From Candidatus Sulfotelmatobacter sp. (lineage in GTDB: Bacteria > Acidobacteriota > Terriglobia > Terriglobales > SbA1), in contig JASLEQ010000495.1 of assembly GCA_030151135.1 (NCBI GenBank), positions 1 through 12,315 on the forward strand: 12,315 nucleotides of DNA. The letters run 5' to 3'. Made by a program: the position numbers and the translations under genes. Shown here in pieces: positions 7,289-12,315 of the stretch (position 1 is its first letter; each line of letters opens with the position of its first letter). The notes beneath the pieces are model-generated. The model was not told the origin of the DNA. It did no database searches and was given only the letters and a program-made list of their open reading frames with translations.

Positions 7289-8011
7289 ATGAGTACAGCC
7301 ATAAAAAGTCCGAACCCGGAACCGGCTCATCATTACATCGTGCGTCGCACGGTGGAAGCGTGTCACATGGCCAAAGAAGATGCTGGGGCAGCCGCGGAGG
7401 GTATCGCGACCGGCTCCAATGCGCTGCTGAATTCTTTGCGGCAGCGGGAGCGTGAACTCGATACGCTCGATGCGGAAATTGATAACGGGGTTACGACGGC
7501 GATCACAGAAGTCGCGCCCGCCGAGGCCCGCGAACTGCTCGCCTGCATGAAATTCATGATCGGCCTGGAGCGCATTGGAGATCTCCTGCTCAGTTTCGGC
7601 AGCAGCGCCCAAGCCGCGGCCGGACGCATTGATTCGGAAGATACCCGCGACCTGACGCAGATGGCAACGCTGCTCGAGAAAATGCTTACCGACTGCGCGG
7701 ATGCTTTCTCGGGGCGTGAGGTCAGCAAAGCGGTCGAAGTATTGCGCGCCGATGCCGAGATGGACCGTCTGCGTAATCTCATCTTCCTGCGCCACATCGA
7801 GAATCCCGAAAATATTCACCGCCAGGCGAGCCTACAGGTCATCTTCATGACCCAGTCTCTGGAGCGTGCCGGAGATCACGCCAAGAACCTTGCCGAAGAA
7901 GTCTGCCACTTTGTCAGTGGACGCCCTGTCCGGCATGTCCTGATTGCATACGACAAGCCGGTCGAGCAGATGTTCATCGACTACCTGCGGCGACGCGATC
8001 ACAAAGGATAG
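7289..8011 (+). CDS. phoU: PhoU-like phosphate signalling protein
   Basis: 240-residue all-helical protein with two tandem PhoU repeats. In the family, PhoU bridges the Pst phosphate transporter and the PhoR kinase, keeping the Pho regulon off when phosphate is plentiful; it acts at the cytoplasmic membrane face. Each repeat carries the E-x-x-x-D metal-binding signature: ERIGD (94-98) and ERAGDHAKNLAEE (192-204). The usual N-terminal helix motif is less typical (RRTVEACHMAKEDAGAA). The ATG at 7289 is chosen because the family sequence starts shortly after it; the frame extends to a GTG at 7172, but those 39 residues are Pro/Arg/Ser-rich with no family features. The Shine-Dalgarno is weak. The gene follows the phoB/phoR-like pair on the same strand and converges on the rhamnosidase gene with only 18 bp between stop codons. 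No pstSCAB genes are visible. Confidence 0.9.
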   Translation: MSTAIKSPNPEPAHHYIVRRTVEACHMAKEDAGAAAEGIATGSNALLNSLRQRERELDTLDAEIDNGVTTAITEVAPAEARELLACMKFMIGLERIGDLLLSFGSSAQAAAGRIDSEDTRDLTQMATLLEKMLTDCADAFSGREVSKAVEVLRADAEMDRLRNLIFLRHIENPENIHRQASLQVIFMTQSLERAGDHAKNLAEEVCHFVSGRPVRHVLIAYDKPVEQMFIDYLRRRDHKG

Positions 8012-8013
8012 CC

Positions 8014-8035
8014 GGCTGAAGTTTCTCAGCTATTT
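8014..8035. terminator. Small hairpin between convergent phoU and rhamnosidase genes
   Basis: GCTGA (8015-8019) and TCAGC (8026-8030) form a 5-bp stem with a 6-base loop, extendable by one G-T pair, followed on the plus strand by TATTT. It overlaps the last bases of the minus-strand stop codon. The position suits a shared terminator, but the stem is short and lacks a strong T-tract in either direction. Confidence 0.3.
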
Positions 8036-10777
8036 CCCGTATTTGTAGGAAAACTCGTACGTGCCCGAGGCGGCATCGAGCACAACCGCATTCTGTTCTT
8101 GCCGGGCGTTGGAGATTCCCCTGTCTGATTGCAGCGCGTTTCCACCCTCGCTGACATCCTGAAGTTGCGCACCGGGCAGACGCACGGAAGATGTAGTATT
8201 CGCCGGAATTTCTATTTTCACGGTCATCACACCGTCCTTCACTTCCCACGCGGACGCTACCTGACCATACATGCTGTGGAGCGAAGCCTTGGTCGATGTC
8301 AGTCCTCCGCCGGGATGCGGTTGAATCAGCACGTGCTTGTATCCGGGCTCTGCGGGATCAATTTCAATTCCGGCAATGACCCGGTACATCCACTCGCCGA
8401 TGGCGCCGTAAGCATAGTGATTGAACGAATTCATGCCTTTGTCCTGAAAAGAACCATCCGGCCGGATTCCATCCCAGCGTTCCCAAATCGTGGTCGCGTC
8501 CTTCGTAATCGGATATAGCCATGACGGATATTCGGTCCGGTTCAGCAGCATGTACGCTTCGTCATAGTAGCCATAATCGCTCAGCGCTTTGCACAGGACC
8601 GGCGTTCCCAGAAATCCGGTTGTGAGATGTCCGAAGTGCCGTACGTCTTCGGCGAGCCTTTCGGCAGCTTGCTTGCGCAGCGATTCCGGCAGGAGGTCGA
8701 AGGCGAGCGCCAAAGCGTAGGCGGTTTGCGTATTCGAGGCGAGTCTTCCATTCGGAGTCATGAATTCATTCTGGAATGCTGCTCGAATGTGAGCGAGCAA
8801 GTCCGCATATTCGGCGGCGTCTTCCTTTTTGCCCAGAACTTCTGCGGTTTGCCGCAGCAGGTCGGTGGAGCGCGCAAAATATGCGGTCTGGATGAAGTCT
8901 TTGTCCGTGGTCGCCCCTGGATAATCGGACTGCGTGGTTGCAAATGCCAGCCAATCGCCAAAGCTGAATCCGCTGCTCCAGATGTAGCGGTCTCCCGCCT
9001 GCTTTCGCATGTACTCGACCCAGGCTTTCATGCTGGGATATTGCTGCTCCAGGATGCGGCGGTCGCCATACGATAGATATACGGTCCACGGAACGACCGT
9101 GGCGACATCAGCCCATCCCGCCGATGCCGATTCTCCCTTGCGCGTACGGTGGCTGAGTACGTTGGGAATCACGTAGGGCACAGCGCCATCGTCCTCCTGG
9201 TCGAGGGACAAGTCTTTCAGCCATTTGGTATAGAACGCAGACGAGTCGTGATTGAAGCAGGCGGTACGCGCGAAGACCTCCGCATCTCCCGTCCAACCCA
9301 GGCGTTCATCGCGCTGCGGGCAATCCGTCGGGACGTCGAGGAAATTTCCTTTTTGCCCCCAGACGATGTTGTGCTGAAGCTTGTTCAGCATGGCATTGGA
9401 AGTCTCAAATGTGCTTGTCGGCGGGATCGCGGAATGTACCACCACGCCGGTAAAGGCGTCGAGCGATAAATCGCCCGGCCATCCATCCACGTCGACATAG
9501 CGGAAACCATGAAATGTGAAGTGCGGCTCGAATGTCTCCAGGCCTCCACCTTTTGTGGTGTAGCGATCGGTGGCTTTCGCGCTGCGAAGATTTTCCGTAT
9601 AGAAGTTTCCTTTGCTATCGAGGACCTCGGCATGGCGGAGTGTGATTGTTGTTCCAGGTGGAGCGCTCACCTGCATCCGAATCCAGCCGACCATGTTTTG
9701 TCCCATGTCGAGCACGGTGTCGCCTTCGGGCGTCTTGATTATTTTTATGGGCTTGATTTCCTCGATGGCGCGGACGGGTGGCCCCTCAGGCGCGACCAAC
9801 CTGGCGCTGGAGTCGACTAGCGTCACACCGGACCAGTCTTTGTCGTCGTAGTTGCTGTCGCTCCATCCAGCGCGCTCCAGGCGAGCATCATAGGTCTCGC
9901 CGTTGTAGATGTCGGAGCTGAGGATTGGCCCGGTCGCCGACTTCCAGCCCTCATCGCTGGCGACAACTTCCTCTGATCCATTTTTGTAAGTGATCACCAG
10001 TTGCGCCAGCAAAGCGACTTGTTTGCCGTACGTATTGCGATTGTGTTCAAAGCCAAGATTTCCTCGAAACCAGCCATCCCCGAGAGTGGCGCCAATCGCG
10101 TTCTTGCCGGCCTTCAGCCATTCTCCGACGTCATACGCCTGGTATTGATAGCGGTAGTCATAGGCAGTCCATCCGGGCGTGAAGTACTGGTTCCCAACGC
10201 GCTTGCCATTGATCTGAATCTCGTACAAACCCATCGCCGAGACGTAGAGCCGCGCCTTCACAATGTTCTTCTTCACGTCGAAAGTGCGCCGCAGCATGGG
10301 TGAGGGATTGCTGATCTCCGTATCTTCTTTCAGGTTGGGCGTGATCCACTTCGCTTTCCAATCGGTAGGTGAGAGCAGTCCCATTTCCCAGTACGCGGGT
10401 TCGCTCCAGCCGGAGTCGCGGCCCTGGTTGTCCCAGACTTCGACCTGCCAGTAGTAGCGCTGTCCACTCTTCAGCGCAGGTCCTTCGTATGCAAGATGAA
10501 TGGAGACATCAGAGTTCTTTTTGCCTGAATCCCAGATCAGCTTTTTCCTGCTGAGATCGGCAGTGGATGCCGCGACGCGCAGTTCGTACGCCGTCTGCAG
10601 CGTGCCCCGCTCGGTGGAAACGAGTTCCCAACTCATCCGCGGGCTGGTGATGTCAATTCCTACGGGATTTACTTTGTACTCACAGCGCAGGTTGGTGACC
10701 GATAGCGGCGTTGCGGCAAAACTGAAAGGCGCGCTGATTAAAAGGACAAACAGGCAGGCGATGAACACCCGACGCAT
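8030..10777 (-). CDS. Secreted alpha-L-rhamnosidase, glycoside hydrolase family 78
   Basis: 915-residue enzyme that removes terminal alpha-L-rhamnose from plant glycosides or pectic and microbial polysaccharides by an inverting mechanism. A signal peptide is clear: two Arg, hydrophobic residues 4-16, and a likely cut after SFA (residue 21); no lipobox is seen. The order matches GH78: N-terminal beta-sandwich domains (about 25-340), a concanavalin-like domain (about 340-450), the (alpha/alpha)6 catalytic barrel (about 455-810) and a C-terminal beta domain. The barrel holds DCPQRDERLGWTGD, with Asp485, Glu491, Trp495 and Asp498 spaced exactly as the substrate-site residues of Streptomyces avermitilis Rha78A; Glu491 is the expected general acid. 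TTIWERWDG provides Glu766, the probable general base. A strong Shine-Dalgarno, GGAGGT (plus-strand 10782-10787), lies 4 bases before the ATG. An EamA-family transporter gene lies 97 bp upstream on the same strand; co-transcription is possible. The substrate is not determinable here. Confidence 0.95.
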   Translation of the reverse strand: MRRVFIACLFVLLISAPFSFAATPLSVTNLRCEYKVNPVGIDITSPRMSWELVSTERGTLQTAYELRVAASTADLSRKKLIWDSGKKNSDVSIHLAYEGPALKSGQRYYWQVEVWDNQGRDSGWSEPAYWEMGLLSPTDWKAKWITPNLKEDTEISNPSPMLRRTFDVKKNIVKARLYVSAMGLYEIQINGKRVGNQYFTPGWTAYDYRYQYQAYDVGEWLKAGKNAIGATLGDGWFRGNLGFEHNRNTYGKQVALLAQLVITYKNGSEEVVASDEGWKSATGPILSSDIYNGETYDARLERAGWSDSNYDDKDWSGVTLVDSSARLVAPEGPPVRAIEEIKPIKIIKTPEGDTVLDMGQNMVGWIRMQVSAPPGTTITLRHAEVLDSKGNFYTENLRSAKATDRYTTKGGGLETFEPHFTFHGFRYVDVDGWPGDLSLDAFTGVVVHSAIPPTSTFETSNAMLNKLQHNIVWGQKGNFLDVPTDCPQRDERLGWTGDAEVFARTACFNHDSSAFYTKWLKDLSLDQEDDGAVPYVIPNVLSHRTRKGESASAGWADVATVVPWTVYLSYGDRRILEQQYPSMKAWVEYMRKQAGDRYIWSSGFSFGDWLAFATTQSDYPGATTDKDFIQTAYFARSTDLLRQTAEVLGKKEDAAEYADLLAHIRAAFQNEFMTPNGRLASNTQTAYALALAFDLLPESLRKQAAERLAEDVRHFGHLTTGFLGTPVLCKALSDYGYYDEAYMLLNRTEYPSWLYPITKDATTIWERWDGIRPDGSFQDKGMNSFNHYAYGAIGEWMYRVIAGIEIDPAEPGYKHVLIQPHPGGGLTSTKASLHSMYGQVASAWEVKDGVMTVKIEIPANTTSSVRLPGAQLQDVSEGGNALQSDRGISNARQEQNAVVLDAASGTYEFSYKYGK

Positions 10778-10874
10778 GAGGACCTCCGGACGCTGAGAAA
10801 GTGATTCTTATGAACGGGGAATCATTGCACATCTTCGTTGCGAAGGAAATGCCCAGAGGCGCGCTCGCGTTGTG
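10778..10874 (-). promoter_or_regulatory. Rhamnosidase leader region with two inverted repeats
   Basis: This 97-bp gap precedes the rhamnosidase start. TGATTC (10802-10807) and GAATCA (10819-10824) form a perfect 6-bp inverted repeat with an 11-base centre, placed 25-47 bases before the start codon, and could be an operator or an mRNA stem. A second hairpin, CTTCG-TTG-CGAAG (10833-10845), lies between it and the transporter stop, without a T-tract. No confident -35/-10 pair was found, so it is open whether this gene has its own promoter. Confidence 0.35.
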
Positions 10875-11849
10875 CTAGGCACATTCAGAAAAAGTGGTGC
10901 CTTTCTCTTCTGCAGGCCTCACGGTGGGACGGTCGGTTTGACGTTCCCCTCTGCGGATCAGAACGATCGCGCCAAGAATCGCCACTGACGCCAGCAACAC
11001 ACGGAGTGTGAGAGGCTCAGAAGCCAGGAGCCATCCCAAAAGCACTGCGACTACAGGATTCGCGTAGGTATGCGTAGCAACCAGCGTGGGAGGACAGCGC
11101 TGCAGCAGCCAGGTGTATGCGGTGAAGGCTACGATCGATCCAAAGAAAATCAGAAACGCCAAGCCCCCGATAGATTTCAAAGAAATGGCAGACCAGCGTA
11201 GATCGTGAAATTCACCGGTCAATCCCGCCGCAATCAGAAGCATCACTGCCCCGCATACCAGTGGCACTGCGGTGCGTGCTAAGGCATCGGTGGGAAGTTT
11301 GAGTTTTGGGGAAATCACGACGCCTGCGGCCCACGACAATGATCCCAGCAAAACCGCAAGCATTCCGATCAGGGTCGCATCTTTCGACAGGAGTTCCGCA
11401 CCGGTGAGGATCGCAACACCTGCGACGCCGAATGCGAGGCCCAGAGCGCTAAGCCGGCTGATCTTTTGCTGACCGCTCATCCACGCCAGCACCAGGATGA
11501 ACATTGGTTCCGTGGCGATCAGGAGCGCGGCGAGGCCGGAGGCGACGTGTTGCTCCGCCCAGTGCAGCGATCCGTGGCCGATGAGGAAAAAGAGCGCGCC
11601 AAGTACGATTCCCGCGCCCCAGTGCTCGCGTCGCGGACGGTATCCGCGAGCACAGGCCCATGCCAACAGAATGCTGCCAGCGACGGAGTGACGAATGCCT
11701 GCGGTGACGAGCGGCGGAATCGTCTCCACTGCATAACGAATCGCGAGATAGGTAGAGCCCCAAACCAGATAGATGGCAATGAAAGCGAGAGCTACCTTGA
11801 TGGATTCGCGGCTGTTGTTTGCCATCGCATTTTGTTTGGGCACCATCAC
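10875..11849 (-). CDS. EamA-domain transporter of the drug/metabolite transporter (DMT) superfamily
   Basis: 324-residue inner-membrane protein with ten predicted helices in two EamA repeats. TM1 (about 19-38) holds the typical YLVWGSTYLAIRYA, and further helices lie near 50-68, 79-96, 104-125, 133-152, 159-180, 190-210, 228-250, 259-281 and 286-300. The second repeat contains the family hallmark YANPVVAVLLGWLLASEPLT. The charged C-terminal tail (RRGERQTDRP...) should be cytoplasmic. Family members export or exchange amino acids, nucleosides, sugars or drugs; the substrate cannot be inferred. The GTG at 11849 lies 8 bases after AGGAG (plus-strand 11858-11862); the adjacent ATG at 11846 is nearly as likely, and the ATG at 11825 (MANNSRES) is also possible. 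It is divergent from an ABATE-family regulator gene and upstream of the rhamnosidase. It is not RhaT, which is a separate family. Confidence 0.92.
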   Translation of the reverse strand: MMVPKQNAMANNSRESIKVALAFIAIYLVWGSTYLAIRYAVETIPPLVTAGIRHSVAGSILLAWACARGYRPRREHWGAGIVLGALFFLIGHGSLHWAEQHVASGLAALLIATEPMFILVLAWMSGQQKISRLSALGLAFGVAGVAILTGAELLSKDATLIGMLAVLLGSLSWAAGVVISPKLKLPTDALARTAVPLVCGAVMLLIAAGLTGEFHDLRWSAISLKSIGGLAFLIFFGSIVAFTAYTWLLQRCPPTLVATHTYANPVVAVLLGWLLASEPLTLRVLLASVAILGAIVLIRRGERQTDRPTVRPAEEKGTTFSECA

Positions 11850-11942
11850 CGGTCAATCTCCTATATGTACCATCTTCGTTTTGGAGGCCTGTCGGCTGCC
11901 GATCAAGGCCAGCATTAGCGAAAAGCTATCGTCGCGACTAGT

Positions 11943-12024
11943 CTAACCTCCAAAACTACTTTCATAAGTTAGGTTGTATACTAGGGCCCGGCCGCTAACT
12001 TGTCAATACGGTTTTGATGGTTAG
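11943..12024. repeat. 82-bp nested palindrome with four CTAAC/GTTAG half-sites at 26-bp phase
   Basis: Two 30-bp arms (11943-11972 and 11995-12024) are inverted copies with 22 of 30 matches around a 22-base centre. Each arm is itself bounded by CTAAC and GTTAG with 20 bases between. The core half-sites CTAA/TTAG start at 11943, 11969, 11995 and 12021, exactly 26 bp apart and alternating in direction. The best-matching parts are CTAACC-nn-CAAAAC with GTTTTG-nn-GGTTAG, and AAGTTAG with CTAACTT. The array covers both divergent promoters, so an operator for a dimeric or tetrameric regulator is likely. A small inverted-repeat element is the alternative. Confidence 0.6.
11978..12006 (-). promoter_or_regulatory. 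Sigma70-like promoter for the EamA transporter
   Basis: Read on the minus strand, a perfect -35 TTGACA (12006 to 12001) is followed after 17 bases by TAGTAT (11983 to 11978; 4 of 6 matches to the -10 consensus). Transcription would start near 11971, giving a leader of about 120 bases. The -35 overlaps that of the divergent plus-strand promoter, and the whole element lies within the palindromic array. Confidence 0.55.
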
Positions 12025-12029
12025 ATAAT
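12000..12029 (+). promoter_or_regulatory. Sigma70-like promoter for the ABATE-family gene
   Basis: TTGTCA (12000-12005; 5 of 6 to consensus) and GATAAT (12024-12029; 5 of 6) are separated by 18 bases. Start of transcription is expected near 12036, just upstream of a Shine-Dalgarno at 12042. The -10 abuts the last GTTAG half-site of the palindrome, so a bound protein should block it. Confidence 0.6.
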
Positions 12030-12041
12030 AAGGCTACGACC

Positions 12042-12046
12042 GGAGG
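12042..12046 (+). promoter_or_regulatory. Shine-Dalgarno GGAGG that points to an ATC start codon
   Basis: GGAGG is followed after 5 bases by ATC (12052-12054) in the reading frame of the ABATE domain. There is no ATG, GTG or TTG in this frame between the upstream stop (12022-12024) and the domain itself, so this site decides the start. Confidence 0.55.
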
Positions 12047-12051
12047 ACGCA

Positions 12052-12315
12052 ATCGACCCTGATCACACTAAGCGGAGACGATCTCCCCAGTTTGACCTGA
12101 CCGGCGGAGCGGCGTGTCTGGACTTCGTGAACACGCTCGATGATCGCTTCAGCAGTGAGCCGAAAGAGTTGTTGAAGAGCTACATCGACCTGGCGCGCTT
12201 CGGCGAAGACACGGGAGTCGTCAGCCATCAGCAGGCGGATCACCTGTTCGCATGGAGCCAGCAACGCAAGGAAGAAGCGCAGCAGGCACTCGAATCAGCA
12301 ATTGAACTGCGCGAG
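12052..12315 (+). CDS. ABATE-domain protein, CGNR zinc-finger family regulator, 3' partial
   Basis: The first 88 codons are visible; the gene runs past the window end. After a basic stretch (KRRRSPQ), FDLTGGAACLDFVNTLDDR (from 12091) is the hallmark start of the ABATE domain (formerly DUF1470), followed by LLKSYIDLARFGEDTGVVS and a helical segment ending ESAIELRE. In the family, a CGNR zinc-finger domain near residue 140-190 follows and probably binds DNA; it is outside this window. These proteins of about 180-220 residues are presumed stress-linked transcription regulators. The start is placed at ATC 12052 by the Shine-Dalgarno; the next usable codons (CTG 12097, GTG 12127) would cut into the conserved domain. 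An unusual ATC start, a sequencing error or an inactivating mutation are all possible. It is divergent from the EamA transporter and shares its promoter region, so self-regulation and control of the transporter are likely. Confidence 0.8.
   Translation, partial: MDPDHTKRRRSPQFDLTGGAACLDFVNTLDDRFSSEPKELLKSYIDLARFGEDTGVVSHQQADHLFAWSQQRKEEAQQALESAIELRE

Noticed and set aside
11466..11918. 150-codon plus-strand frame over the transporter start
   Set aside because: It is antisense to the conserved EamA N-terminal repeat and lacks domain features; the transporter has the Shine-Dalgarno and promoter.
1..12315. tRNA, rRNA, CRISPR array, insertion sequence, prophage or toxin-antitoxin genes
   Set aside because: Both strands were scanned; no transposase, integrase or short toxin-antitoxin pairs, no regularly spaced repeat array beyond the 82-bp palindrome, and no cloverleaf or rRNA core sequences were recognised.

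Overview
The window reads as a chromosomal segment of a free-living, saccharolytic soil-type bacterium. The best guess is Acidobacteriota (Terriglobia), because of the moderately high G+C, the mix of a TCA-cycle E1, a Pho-type two-component set and a secreted family-78 glycosidase, and start codons that often sit just after a -10-like TAnnAT hexamer instead of a Shine-Dalgarno. This assignment is inferred from gene content and style, with no marker gene to confirm it. No tRNA, rRNA, CRISPR array, transposase or phage gene was seen.

Left part (1-4242, + strand): the C-terminal three quarters of the 2-oxoglutarate dehydrogenase E1 subunit (sucA; 5' end outside the window), a short gap with two small hairpins, then a complete hydantoinase A / 5-oxoprolinase-type ATPase (hyuA-like) with no B subunit beside it.

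Middle part (4243-8011, + strand): a phosphate-type signalling set made of an OmpR/PhoB-family response regulator starting at a GTG, a membrane PhoR-like histidine kinase (TM-sensor-TM-HAMP-PAS-HisKA-HATPase) and a PhoU-like protein. The genes are spaced apart (132 and 335 bp), so they may be separately transcribed, and no pstSCAB genes are in view. The first gap contains sequence resembling a degraded dispersed intergenic repeat.

Right part (8012-12315): on the minus strand, a secreted alpha-L-rhamnosidase (GH78), with an EamA/DMT-family transporter gene upstream of it; on the plus strand, divergent from the transporter, the first 88 codons of an ABATE-domain (CGNR zinc-finger family) regulator that runs off the window end. 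The 200-bp divergent region is the most structured DNA in the window. It holds two oppositely directed sigma70-like promoters that share one -35 heptamer. Over them lies an 82-bp nested palindrome built from four CTAAC/GTTAG half-sites placed exactly 26 bp apart. The ABATE gene has a good promoter and Shine-Dalgarno but no ATG, GTG or TTG; the correctly spaced codon is ATC. The simplest reading is a self-regulated regulator/transporter pair, with the regulator or another dimeric protein binding the repeated sites.
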